A DNA stretch of 64,000 nt from the NCBI GenBank assembly GCA_963665785.1, contig OY762456.1, positions 3,782,001-3,846,000 of the forward strand, read 5' to 3'. Position numbers and translations under genes: made by a program. Positions 9,792 to 18,167 of this stretch are shown in pieces. Source of the DNA: UBA7455 sp026713185. GTDB taxonomy: Bacteria > Pseudomonadota > Gammaproteobacteria > Pseudomonadales > Azotimanducaceae. The notes beneath the pieces are model-generated. The model was not told the origin of the DNA. It ran no database searches and was given only the letters and a program-made list of their open reading frames with translations. Each line of letters begins with the position of its first letter. Within the stretch, counting starts at the first letter, position 1.

Positions 9792-10129
9792 AGCAGGGTC
9801 CGGTGTTTGCTGGTCTGTAAGGATCGGTCAAATACTGGTGGATGTGCTATGGCAAAACGCTTAAAAGAGTTGAGTAGATTGCCATTTGTCTGTGGCTGGG
9901 GTGTGACCGATATGTAGTCCGGTCGATATAGGGTAGTCCACTCGCTGGTTCACCAACGCGATTCGCCATTGCCAGGGGAATGAATTGTGTGTGTCCGTTA
10001 TAGGGACGAATGTGACATAGAGGAGAGAAGGTGTGTATCCGATAAAGGACCTGAAATGGGGAATCTGGGGGAAGGATCGTAAGGTGTGTGTCCTTTACTG
10101 GAAGGTGCTCCTGCTGTTCGCAAGTGAGA
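9792..10129. repeat. Rpn 5' tail repeat
   Basis: This is the same upstream module as at 11982 and 25295: GGCTGGGGTGTGACC, TAGTCCGGTCGATATAGGG, TTGTGTGTGTCCGTTATAGG and GGAAGGTGTGTGTCC in order. It stops at about 10110, where the hypothetical gene pair begins. No protein-like frame. Confidence 0.6.
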
Positions 10130-10546
10130 CTAGTCAGAAACAAGATCTTCAAGGTATACAATTTGATCTGAATTATTTTCTTCAGTTCTAGATATATGGC
10201 CTCGTATGTAGTTGACTTCACCGTGAAGGTTTTTAACTTCTTCCCTGACTCCTTGTATCTCTTTTCTAACTTCTGAAAATTCTTTTCTGGTTTCTGAAAA
10301 GCCCTTTTCAATATTACTATCAAGCCTTTCAATGTGTTCTTTATTGCTAGAGTTCATAAATTCAATGAGCTTTGTAGTGTTTCCACTATGCCATTCAGAT
10401 ATAGCCCACACTCCCCCCAGTACTGTCAAAATAATAGTAATGATTGCAGAATTCTTACGGAGAAATTCAGAGATTCGCTTGGCCCAATGAACTTCTGGGA
10501 CTGATTCTTCACTTTCTTGGCTGCCAACTTGTTCTAAGTCATTCAC
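10130..10546 (-). CDS. small membrane protein with coiled coil
   Basis: The 138-aa product has a charged N-terminus, one membrane helix at about residues 34-51 (IITIILTVLGGVWAISEW), and a long heptad-rich region (EKGFSETRKEFSEVRKEIQG, then VREEVKNLHGEV). It starts at GTG 10546, overlapping the stop of the upstream 91-aa gene, so the two are translationally coupled. No family was recognised; a membrane-anchored sensor or scaffold partner is possible. Confidence 0.6.
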   Translation of the reverse strand: MNDLEQVGSQESEESVPEVHWAKRISEFLRKNSAIITIILTVLGGVWAISEWHSGNTTKLIEFMNSSNKEHIERLDSNIEKGFSETRKEFSEVRKEIQGVREEVKNLHGEVNYIRGHISRTEENNSDQIVYLEDLVSD

Positions 10547-10814
10547 CTATTGCTACCTTGTACCAATCTATAGCAGCCTTTGGTAAAACGCCTGCGCTAG
10601 TAGACCCATTAAGGCGTAAAATTAATCCAGATGGAGTATCTTCTTCTAAAGACACACCTAATTTCTCTTTTATTATAGCTGGAGACGAAATGCCTTCCAC
10701 TGATATAAAGACTAAATTAGGTTCAAGGTAATAGTAGCGATCAGGCCATCTTTCTTCGACTATTTTTAAGACGTTTTCTATGTTATCGGTTACAGCAACC
10801 AGGTAAGCAGCCAT
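10539..10814 (-). CDS. hypothetical 91-aa protein coupled to the membrane gene
   Basis: The ATG at 10814 opens an alpha/beta-like small protein (AAYLVAVTDNIENVLKIVEE, RYYYLEPNLVFISVEG). It has no signal or membrane segment and no family I recognise. The intergenic 10815-11004 is AT-rich and would carry its promoter. The pair is intact inside a decayed neighbourhood, which hints at a retained accessory function. Confidence 0.55.
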   Translation of the reverse strand: MAAYLVAVTDNIENVLKIVEERWPDRYYYLEPNLVFISVEGISSPAIIKEKLGVSLEEDTPSGLILRLNGSTSAGVLPKAAIDWYKVAIGE

Positions 10815-11004
10815 GGAAATACAAGCCTTTTAATGTTCACTTATGTTCATTTATATAAAGAATTGTAAACCCTATTCTAGAAGTTGACTACAGCTTTATT
10901 GCGTTAATAAAGTTCAGGGTCAGTCATATCCCTGTACCCGGTTACTAATTGTATCGTTCCCCTGGACATAGCTACGCAATGCATCGGTGTGCAGGAATAA
11001 GTCT

Positions 11005-11397
11005 TCAATAAGAATCCAACTGAAGTGGCAGCATTCCCTTGCCTGAGAGTTTAAAGAATTCTTTGCGCCCCGCCTTCAATATGAAGAGTACTGTCCCGTA
11101 ATCTTCGCGTTCCGGTGTACGGTGCAGCACAATCGAAACATCGCGTTGTCTTTGTCGCAATCCGAGTAAGGACGGGTGGATGATGCCGCCGAGAATCGCT
11201 TTTAGTGTAATTAGGCCAGACTGCTCGTATTCGGTGAACTCCGTCGTGCTACTTTCTTCTTTTTCTTCCTCCCGTTTAGATTGTGCTGCATCGTCTTCCT
11301 GTTTGAGCGCACTATTAAACCGCTCCTGTAACTTGCCGCTAACGAATTGGTTAAAGGCAGAAAAAGTTAGAGCGCAGAACATTTTGCGCACGCTCAC
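11005..11397 (-). pseudogene. C-terminal fragment of a type I restriction HsdR_N-like (COG4748) protein
   Basis: About 125 residues contain FNQFVSGKLQERFNSAL, an acidic/Lys-rich linker (SKREEEKEESSTTEFTEYEQ) and LKAILGGIIHPSLLGLRQ with strands after it. This order resembles the tail of COG4748 proteins with a type I restriction enzyme N-terminal domain. The nuclease half is missing: the 5' edge abuts a CCCCTTTTTTG junction at about 11400. The family call is tentative. Confidence 0.45.
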
Positions 11398-11571
11398 ATT
11401 TTTTGTGGCCCCTTTTTTGGTGGACCCCTTTTTTGTTTACTGGAAGGTTGGGGAACTGGGGGAAGGATCGGAAGGTGTGTGTCCTTGAATGGAAGGTGGA
11501 TGTGGGGAGGGTGGGTGGAAAATGGACCTGACCCCTTTTTGTGGAAAATGGACCTGACCCCTTTTTGCAAT
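11398..11571. repeat. junction repeat block between two gene fragments
   Basis: Four CCCCTTTTTG-type units occur here (about 11410, 11424, 11531 and 11557), with GTGTGTCC and GGTGGGTGG units between them. The left side touches the restriction-enzyme fragment and the right side the Rpn fragment, both at the end of a unit. Confidence 0.6.
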
Positions 11572-11981
11572 GTAACATAGGGCCGATGCTTTGGACCCAG
11601 GGTCAGCGATGCTGGCACAGAGTCAGCTTCACGCAAAAAAATCACGACCGGCACTACACAGTCTGACTTGCACAGTTCAGCCAGTTCAAAACAGTAGCTG
11701 CCCAGCCGGTGCAGCGAGAAGCGATGCCAGTCCGTTTCTTCTTCCAGTATGAACAGGATTGTCTCATGGAGACCGTCTTGCCATTCCACCTTGAGTGGCA
11801 CATCCAGTTCCCTGTAGTGTGCACCAAAACGTTCCTGCAGCAGTTCTTGCCGAATCGGGGTGATTTGTACCGAGTCTTCCGGTGAGGGTGCTTCCGGCGC
11901 AGCAAAGAAAGACAGCGCATCCCGTGGATAATCCAGTATCAGGTTTTTAAAGTTCTGGTCGTGACTAATCCTGTCTGCCAT
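11572..11981 (-). pseudogene. Rpn-family nuclease, 3' truncated (about 136 residues)
   Basis: It starts like its paralogues and reads through LGPKHRPYVTL, then switches at about 11571 into the repeat; the open frame continuing to 11394 is repeat translation. All of the C-terminal region is absent. The break coincides with the end of a GACCCCTTTTTG unit. Confidence 0.7.
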
Positions 11982-12358
11982 TGCAGGGTCCGGTGTTTGC
12001 TGGCCTTTAAGGATCGGTTAAATGCTGGTGGATGTGATATGGCTAAACGCTCAAAAAAGCTGAGTAAATTGCCATTTCTCTGTGGCTGGGGTGTGACCAA
12101 TATGTAGTCCGGTCGATATAGGGTAGTCCACCCGCTGGTTCACCAACGCGATTCGCCATTGCCAGGGGAATGAATTGTGTGTCCGTTATAGGGACGAATG
12201 TGACATGGAGGAGAGGAAGCGTGTATCCGAATAAAGGACCTGGACCGGGGAATTGGGGAAGGATCGGAAGGTGTGTGTCCTTTACGGGAAGGTGGGGTTT
12301 GTCTGGTGGTGGGGTGGGTGTGGGGGGTGAGTGGAAAATGGACCTGACCCCTTTTTGT
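11982..12358. repeat. Rpn 5' tail including a 214-bp segment repeated exactly at 25728-25941
   Basis: Bases 12145-12358 are, by my reading, identical to 25728-25941. The segment ends ATGGACCTGACCCCTTTTTG at the start of the IS1634 fragment. No gene. Confidence 0.7.
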
Positions 12359-13676
12359 GCAACCGACGGTGACGCTGTACGATCTGACGAATACCTACTT
12401 TGAGGGGGATGCTGGCTCCCAGGAGAAAGCACAACGTGGTCATTCCAAGGAGAAACGCAGTGATTGTCCGCTACTCACACTGGGCCTCATGCTGGATGCC
12501 AGCGGCTTTGTGCGGCGCTCGCAGGTGTTTGCTGGCAACGTCAGCGAGCCGCATACGCTGGCCGAGATGCTCACTGCACTGCAGGCCCCAAAGGGTGCTC
12601 TGGTGGTGATGGATCGCGGCATTGCCACACAGGATAATATTACCTGGCTGGCGGCGCAAGGCTACCGCTACCTGGTAGTGAGCCGCGAGCGCAAGCGCAC
12701 CTTTGATCTCGCGGCGGCGATGACGGTGACGACGGCAACACAGCAGACGGTACACTTGCACAAGGTGCTGTCCGAAGATGGTCAGGAGGCGCGTCTGTAT
12801 TGCTATTCCGAGGCGCGGGAAGAAAAGGAGAAGGCCATTGCCGAGCGCTTCGCCAAGCGCTTTGAGAATGCCCTGACGACGCTCTCGGAAGGACTGTCAA
12901 GACCGCGTACACAAAAACGCATCGACAAAATATGGCAACGCATTGGCCGCCTGAAGGAGAAGAGCCGCGGGGTGGCGCAGCATTACGATATTGACGTTAC
13001 CAGCAGCGCAGACGGTACCCAGGCGCTCGCCATTACCTGGCGTCGACGACTTGAAGACTGCGCGAGCTGTCGTTCGCTTTCGGTCAACGGCTCCATGCTG
13101 ACCCATCCGGGGGTGTACTGCCTGCGCAGCAACCAAACCGACTGGGATGAGGAAACCCTGTGGCGCACCTACATCACGCTAACCGACCTGGAAGCCGTGT
13201 TCCGGTCACTGAAGTCTGAACTGGGGCTGCGCCCAATCTATCACCACAAAGCCCTGCGCACCGAAGGGCATTTGTTTATCACAAAGCTTGCGACAGCTGG
13301 CGCTGTCTTTTACGTAATTGCCTACCAACTGGTGCAGGTCATTCGACGTAGACTGCGGCAGCACGGGCAGAGCGAAAGCTGGAGCCTGCTGCGCCGCATC
13401 CTGAATGGTCAGCAGCGCATTACCGCGACTTTCCGCCGTGCTGATGACTGTGCGTTGCACGTTCGTAAAGCCACGGTCGCCGAGCCTGCACAACGCGAGA
13501 TTTACCAGGCGCTTGGCATCAGCGAGACCCCGGGTGGGATCCAAAAGACGATCATCTAGTCGCGGTAAAAATACCTGAGACAGGCTGGATTCTCCATTTG
13601 TAGTGCCAGAACAACTTTTTTGTCATTCTAACTTATTGATATTTTTATAGTTTTAAAATAGCCTGTTAAACTTGGG
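12357..13676 (+). pseudogene. IS1634-family transposase, 5' truncated, copy 2
   Basis: The frame 12357-13559 (GTG from the repeat junction) covers the catalytic Asp of LYDLTNTYFEG, the second Asp of VVMDRGIAT and the Glu of LTDLEAVFRSLKSELG, but the first about 220 residues are missing. It contains both 30-bp in-frame elements (13051-13080, 13283-13312). The IS right end TGTTAAACTTGGG stops at 13676. It is nearly identical to copy 1 from about 12,920 onward. Confidence 0.8.
13283..13312. repeat. 30-bp palindromic element, second site (IS copy 2)
   Basis: It is identical to 8507-8536 and absent from the intact IS copy, where FIT is followed directly by VIAYQ. Ten residues (K-L-A-T-A-G-A-V-F-Y) are added in frame. 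Confidence 0.65.
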
Positions 13677-14567
13677 TTAGTGGTCCTGGTCAAATACATC
13701 ATCAAGCGTTTGGGCGTCGAGCACGTTTTCGGCCCAGGTTTCCAAGTCTTCCATAGAAGCTTCGGTTAGCCTTTCGGTATTCTCGGCTGACAAGGCACCG
13801 AATCGACGTTGCAATTGTCGTTCAAGTACCCGACGTTCGCCTTCAACACGGCCCTCATCGCGATATCTTTGTGCAAATCCTGTCATGGTAGTACTTTCCT
13901 CCGGGTATTGTTGTTGCCACTGCTGTAGCTGATTATCGGTGAGTCTGGCATAGATGTCGATGAAATCGACGTATTTTGCCTGTTTGTCCCGGTCCGGCTC
14001 CAGTTTCTTCAGACCCTGGATGGCCTGATGGTAGACATTTATCTCGTGTCCTGCCGGGATATTCATATTCGGCAGATTTAAACGCGCCACCAGATTATCG
14101 CTGTGCTGCCAGTGCTCATACGGGATAGCCTTCAGCTTGCAAGCCAGATAGTCCAATGTAACATAGGGCCGATGCTTTGGACCCAGGGTCAGCGATGCTG
14201 GCACAGAGTCAACTTCACGCAAAAAAATCACTACCGGTATTATACAGTCTGACTTGCACAGTTCAGCCAGTTCAAAACAGTAGCTGCCCAGCCGGTGCAG
14301 CGAGAAGCGATGCCAGTCCGTTTCTTCTTCCAGTATGAACAGGATTGTCTCACGGAGACCGTCTTGCCACTCCACCTTAAGCGGCACATCAAGTTCCCGG
14401 TAGTGTGCACCAAAACGTTCCTGCAGCAGCTCCTGCCGAATCGGGGTGATCTGCACCGAGTCCTCCGGTGAGGGTGCTTCCGGCGCAGCAAAGAAAGACA
14501 GCGCATCCCGTGGATAGTCCAGTATCAGGTTTTTAAAGTTCTGGTCGTGACTGATCCTGTCTGCCAT
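13677..14567 (-). CDS. Rpn-family nuclease / DUF4351 protein (296 aa)
   Basis: It is almost identical to 8901-9791 and follows an IS1634 right end in the same way. Differences include CKSDCIIPVVIFLREVDS and LERQLQRRF in place of LERLLQRRF. Near the linker the internal methionine of MTGFAQRYRDEG could start a separate C-terminal product, as described for enterobacterial Rpn genes. That is untested here. Confidence 0.8.
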   Translation of the reverse strand: MADRISHDQNFKNLILDYPRDALSFFAAPEAPSPEDSVQITPIRQELLQERFGAHYRELDVPLKVEWQDGLRETILFILEEETDWHRFSLHRLGSYCFELAELCKSDCIIPVVIFLREVDSVPASLTLGPKHRPYVTLDYLACKLKAIPYEHWQHSDNLVARLNLPNMNIPAGHEINVYHQAIQGLKKLEPDRDKQAKYVDFIDIYARLTDNQLQQWQQQYPEESTTMTGFAQRYRDEGRVEGERRVLERQLQRRFGALSAENTERLTEASMEDLETWAENVLDAQTLDDVFDQDH

Positions 14568-15039
14568 GGCAGGGTCCGGTGTTTGCTGGTCTGTCAGGAT
14601 CGGTTAAATGCTGGTGGATGTGATATGGCAAAACACTCAAAAAGGCTGAGTAGATTGCCATTATTCCTGTACCGTTGTGTGGCCGATTTGGGTTTCGATT
14701 TAGGTTCTGGACGTAATTTTGAAGTCAACCCCCGGTTCACCAACGAGAATCGCCTTTGGATCACTGGCACTATCCCAAACAAAGGAGATGTTCGGGGTGT
14801 CTCCGATTTATATAGAGCCAGATAGACCAATGTGACTCAGGGGAAACAAGATTTTGCTCAGTTAAAGGGCCTGGATTCGCGGAGAGGGAGAGTATAGGAA
14901 GGTGTGTGTCCTTAATAGAGAGTGTCCTTAATTGTAGAATGATTCGAACTGACGCCCTTTAAAATCAAGTGATAGTAGAATAAGCTGTATTAACACTATA
15001 ATGTTGTTTATACAAAGAGCAAAAACTTAATGGTGCAAA
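14568..15039. other. Rpn upstream region and degraded tail repeat, with a candidate promoter at its right end
   Basis: The left 100 bp match other Rpn upstream regions; the rest is diverged tail with GTGTGTCC at about 14905. TATAAT at 14997-15002 is a good -10 box about 40 bp before the next gene, without a clear -35. Confidence 0.45.
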
Positions 15040-15303
15040 ATGAGTAAATCAAATACACCACTACTTGCCGAGGAACTAGAGTTCTATAATCATCACATGG
15101 AAAAGTTCCTTCACGAGTATACGAATCGTTATATCCTTATTAAAGGGAAAGAGTTAATTGGGGATTTTGCAACCAAAGACGAAGCCGTTGGTGAGGGTGT
15201 TTGTCAATTTGGTACAGGTCCATTTCTTGTACGACTTTCTGGAGAAGAAACTGCTGAAGCATCAATCCCAGCATTAACATTGGGACTACTATGCCGATTG
15301 TAA
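15040..15303 (+). CDS. DUF5678-like small protein (87 aa)
   Basis: The core NRYILIKGKELIGDFATKDE followed by AVGEGVCQFGTGPFLVRLSG matches the pattern of DUF5678 proteins (NRYVLIKGxxLIGxF...GxxPFLVR). It is cytosolic with no membrane segment. It overlaps the start of the retropepsin gene by 13 bp, so the two are co-translated. Function unknown. Confidence 0.6.
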   Translation: MSKSNTPLLAEELEFYNHHMEKFLHEYTNRYILIKGKELIGDFATKDEAVGEGVCQFGTGPFLVRLSGEETAEASIPALTLGLLCRL

Positions 15304-15737
15304 ATACCAGGTTCCGGTCATCGGAGTTATTGGTTAGTAAAGGCCCTGTAATCCCAGTTTCAATCACACTTTCTGATGAAAGCCAACGCGCTTACAGCAA
15401 TCAGGGAAAGGAAATTCCACAAGTTGTAAGTGGACTAGCACTTGTTGATACAGGTGCCAGCAAAACTTGTTTTGATGAAGCCTCCGCAATAAAAGCGGGT
15501 CTCCCTGTGATTGATACCGCAACTATGTCTTCTGCGTCACATACTAATCACCGTGTAAAGGTGTTTATGGGTAAAATCGTATTGGATCAATCAAATATTG
15601 TTATCAATGTGGAGAATGGATTGGGGGCTAATCTAACTGCCTTTGATGGGATAGTCGCATTGATTGGACGTGATTTACTTAGGTCTGCAATGTTTACTTA
15701 CAACGGACCTGATGGTCTCATATCTATTGCAATGTAA
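15291..15737 (+). CDS. retropepsin-like aspartic protease (148 aa)
   Basis: SGLALVDTGASKTCFDEASA carries the catalytic D-T-G-A signature, and FDGIVALIGRDLLRSAMFTY supplies the second hydrophobic-hydrophobic-G motif typical of single-domain retropepsins, which act as homodimers. There is no signal peptide, so it is predicted cytosolic. The upstream DUF5678-like protein is a likely partner or substrate (inference). Confidence 0.65.
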   Translation: MPIVNTRFRSSELLVSKGPVIPVSITLSDESQRAYSNQGKEIPQVVSGLALVDTGASKTCFDEASAIKAGLPVIDTATMSSASHTNHRVKVFMGKIVLDQSNIVINVENGLGANLTAFDGIVALIGRDLLRSAMFTYNGPDGLISIAM

Positions 15738-15749
15738 CCCAACTTAACT

Positions 15750-15775
15750 TGTCTGGTGTCAATTATCTTTGCCGG
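15750..15775. repeat. solo IS21 left terminal repeat
   Basis: TGTCTGGTGTCAATTATCTT plus TGCCGG is the reverse complement, with one mismatch, of the repeat ending the istB remnant at 6264-6289. No istA or istB lies inside, so this is an orphan end 9.5 kb from its partner. Confidence 0.6.
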
Positions 15776-15819
15776 TTGCATTACAGATTTACAAAAGCCA
15801 ATCATCTCACAACTTTTTC

Positions 15820-15935
15820 AGCGTTTTGCAATAGCATGTTTGCCAGTACTTGTCTGATCTATAAAGTTCGGTAAATTGCTGGTGACTGTACTATGGCTAA
15901 AAGCAAAAAAATTGTTGAGAAGATTGCCTTTTGTT
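15820..15935. repeat. head-to-head remnant of two Rpn upstream regions
   Basis: The left arm (about 15820-15865) resembles the region before the plus-strand Rpn gene at 6603-6660. The right arm (about 15866-15935) resembles the same region in reverse. Together they form an imperfect inverted repeat with no Rpn coding sequence. Confidence 0.4.
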
Positions 15936-16222
15936 TAGTGGCTGAGCTGTGGCGGATTATTGAGCTATGACGACACGGTCACATGCGAAGGTGACTCAGT
16001 GCGTTTTATACAAAGTGCAAATACAAGTCTATATGCCAGTCGCACCTCTTTCGATACTTCGGTGTAAACCGGCCTTGGTAGAAGAAGTGAGATTAAATCC
16101 GACGTAGCTTTATCCGGCCCGCAGTGTTCAGACCCAGATGCCAGTTGCGGTCGGTCCAGTAGTTCCCCTCCAGTAATACAGGCCGGGTTTCTAACGGAAT
16201 ACTGATCCGACCCGTGCCTAAA

Positions 16223-18167
16223 CTGAACTTCCCGCCATTTTACCCTGTTATTTCGAGTTAAGTGCTTGATTCAGGCCTGGAAAGTGTGTTCAGAAGCCTG
16301 GTATTAGTTCCCATGTAAATGATATTAAATGTTGCAATACAAATATCAATGCCCTATAATAGTTCCCATGTACATCGAAACTGTGCCCAACCGAAAATCG
16401 CCCCCCGCCGTGCTCTTGCGCGAAGGCTGGCGGGAAGGTAAACGCGTCCGCAAACGCACCCTCGCCAACCTCACCTCCTGGCCCGCCGAGAAAGTCGAGA
16501 CGCTGCGCCGCCTGCTGAAAAACGAACCCCTGGTCAGCCCCGGCGACGCCTTCGACATTACCCGCTCGCTGCCGCACGGCCACGTCGCTGCCGTACTCGG
16601 CACCCTGCACAAGCTGCGCCTCGATCGCATCATCGCCGCCGCCAGCCCTGAACGTGACCGCGTCCTGGCCCTGATCACCGCCCGCATCCTCGCCCCAGGC
16701 TCGAAACTAGCCACCGCTCGCGGCCTGTCCAAGGCCACCGCGCGCGACTCCCTGGCCAGCGTGCTGGCACTCGGGGAGATCGACGAAGACGACCTCTATG
16801 CCGCCATGGACTGGTTACTGCAACGCCAGGACCGCATTGAGCAGCGTCTGGCCAAGCGCCATCTACAAGATGGTGCGCTGGTGCTCTACGACCTGACCTC
16901 CAGCTACCTGGAAGGCCGCCACTGTGCGCTCGCCAAGCACGGCTATTCCCGTGACGGCAAGCGCGGCAAGCTGCAGATCGAGTTCGGTTTATTGTGCAAC
17001 CACGAGGGTTGTCCGGTGGCGGTCGAGGTGTTCGACGGCAACACGGCTGATCCGATGACTGTGGGGGCGCAGATCGACAAGCTGCGCCAGCGCTTCGGAC
17101 TCAAACGGGTGGTGCTGGTCGGCGACCGCGGCATGCTCACCGAAGCGCGCATCCGCGAAGAGGTCGAGCCGGCGGGCCTCGATTGGATCAGCGCCTTGCG
17201 CACGTCCGCCATCCGCCAGCTGGTGGCGTCGGGGACGCTGCAAATGTCCTTGTTCGACGAGACGGACCTGGTCGAACTGCGTTCCGATGCCTATCCGGGC
17301 GAGCGCCTGATGGTGTGTCGCAATCCGTTGCTGGCCGCCGAACGGGCGCGCAAGCGCGCCGACCTGTTGCAGGCCACCGAGGGCCTGCTCGATCGCATCG
17401 TCACCGCCACGCAGCGCGCGAAAAACCCCCTGACCGGCAAGGACCACATCGGCCTGCGCGTCGGCAAGGCTATTGGCAAGTACAAGATGGCCAAGCACTT
17501 TGAACTCGACATCACCGAAACCGCGTTCAGCTACCAGCGTAAAGCGGCAGATATCGCTGCGGAAGCAGCGCTCGACGGTCTGTATGTCGTGCGCACCAAC
17601 GTGCCGGACGGTGCTCTGGATGCCGCCCAAACCGTGCGCGCCTACAAGCGCCTGAGTGCCGTCGAGCGTGCCTTCCGCAGCTTCAAGACCGTGGACCTCA
17701 AGGTGCGTCCCATCTACCACTACGCCAGCGACCGGGTGCGTGCGCACATCTTCCTGTGCATGCTCGCCTACTACGTCGAATGGCATATGCGAACCCGGCT
17801 CAAGCCGCTGTTGTTCGACGACGATGACCCAGAAGCCGCTGCGGCCGCACGCACTTCCATCGTGGCGCCAGCTGAGGTCTCGCCAGCCGCCAAGGACAAG
17901 GCCCGGAGCAAACGGACCGCCGCTGGGTTGCCGGTACACAGCTTCCGTACGCTGCTCGACGACTTGGCGACGATCGCCAAGAACCGGGTCGTCGCCCGTT
18001 TGCCCAACGCTGAGCCGTTCGATCTCATCACCCGCCCCACCGCGCTACAGCGCGAGGCGTTCAAACTCCTCGACGTGCGCCTCGAACGTTCCCAGTAGCG
18101 CTCCCGTAACTTTGCAAATATATACCGAAAAACAATGAGTTAGATACAATATCCTCTCAAAGTTCAG
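16223..18167 (+). mobile_element. IS1634-family element inside cap15 (1945 bp)
   Basis: The ends are CTGAACTT (left) and AAGTTCAG (right), an 8-bp inverted repeat that weakens further in. They are flanked by the direct repeat CCTAAA at 16217-16222 and 18168-18173, the 6-bp duplication expected for IS1634. It is only distantly related to the other IS1634 element in the locus. Confidence 0.8.
16368..18098 (+). CDS. IS1634-family transposase (576 aa)
   Basis: I prefer ATG 16368 (MYIETVPNR) to the longer frame at 16329 because the family starts this way. DDE residues lie in LVLYDLTSSYLEG, RVVLVGDRGMLTEARI and the RAFRSFKTVDLKVRPIYHY region. The frame is intact, GC-rich and unlike its surroundings, so the insertion looks recent and the element may be active. 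Confidence 0.85.
   Translation: MYIETVPNRKSPPAVLLREGWREGKRVRKRTLANLTSWPAEKVETLRRLLKNEPLVSPGDAFDITRSLPHGHVAAVLGTLHKLRLDRIIAAASPERDRVLALITARILAPGSKLATARGLSKATARDSLASVLALGEIDEDDLYAAMDWLLQRQDRIEQRLAKRHLQDGALVLYDLTSSYLEGRHCALAKHGYSRDGKRGKLQIEFGLLCNHEGCPVAVEVFDGNTADPMTVGAQIDKLRQRFGLKRVVLVGDRGMLTEARIREEVEPAGLDWISALRTSAIRQLVASGTLQMSLFDETDLVELRSDAYPGERLMVCRNPLLAAERARKRADLLQATEGLLDRIVTATQRAKNPLTGKDHIGLRVGKAIGKYKMAKHFELDITETAFSYQRKAADIAAEAALDGLYVVRTNVPDGALDAAQTVRAYKRLSAVERAFRSFKTVDLKVRPIYHYASDRVRAHIFLCMLAYYVEWHMRTRLKPLLFDDDDPEAAAAARTSIVAPAEVSPAAKDKARSKRTAAGLPVHSFRTLLDDLATIAKNRVVARLPNAEPFDLITRPTALQREAFKLLDVRLERSQ

Noticed and set aside
9847..10332. 161-aa minus-strand frame across the Rpn tail
   Set aside because: It covers repeat sequence and part of the coiled-coil gene in another frame; the similar peptides (V-K-D-T-H-L-P) at other tails come from the shared DNA repeat, not from a protein family.
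14594..14830. 78-aa minus-strand frame upstream of the DUF5678 gene
   Set aside because: Overlaps the Rpn upstream repeat, has no ribosome site and no recognisable domain.
16989..17939. 316-aa minus-strand frame opposite the IS1634 transposase
   Set aside because: High-GC shadow frame; the plus-strand transposase has all family motifs.
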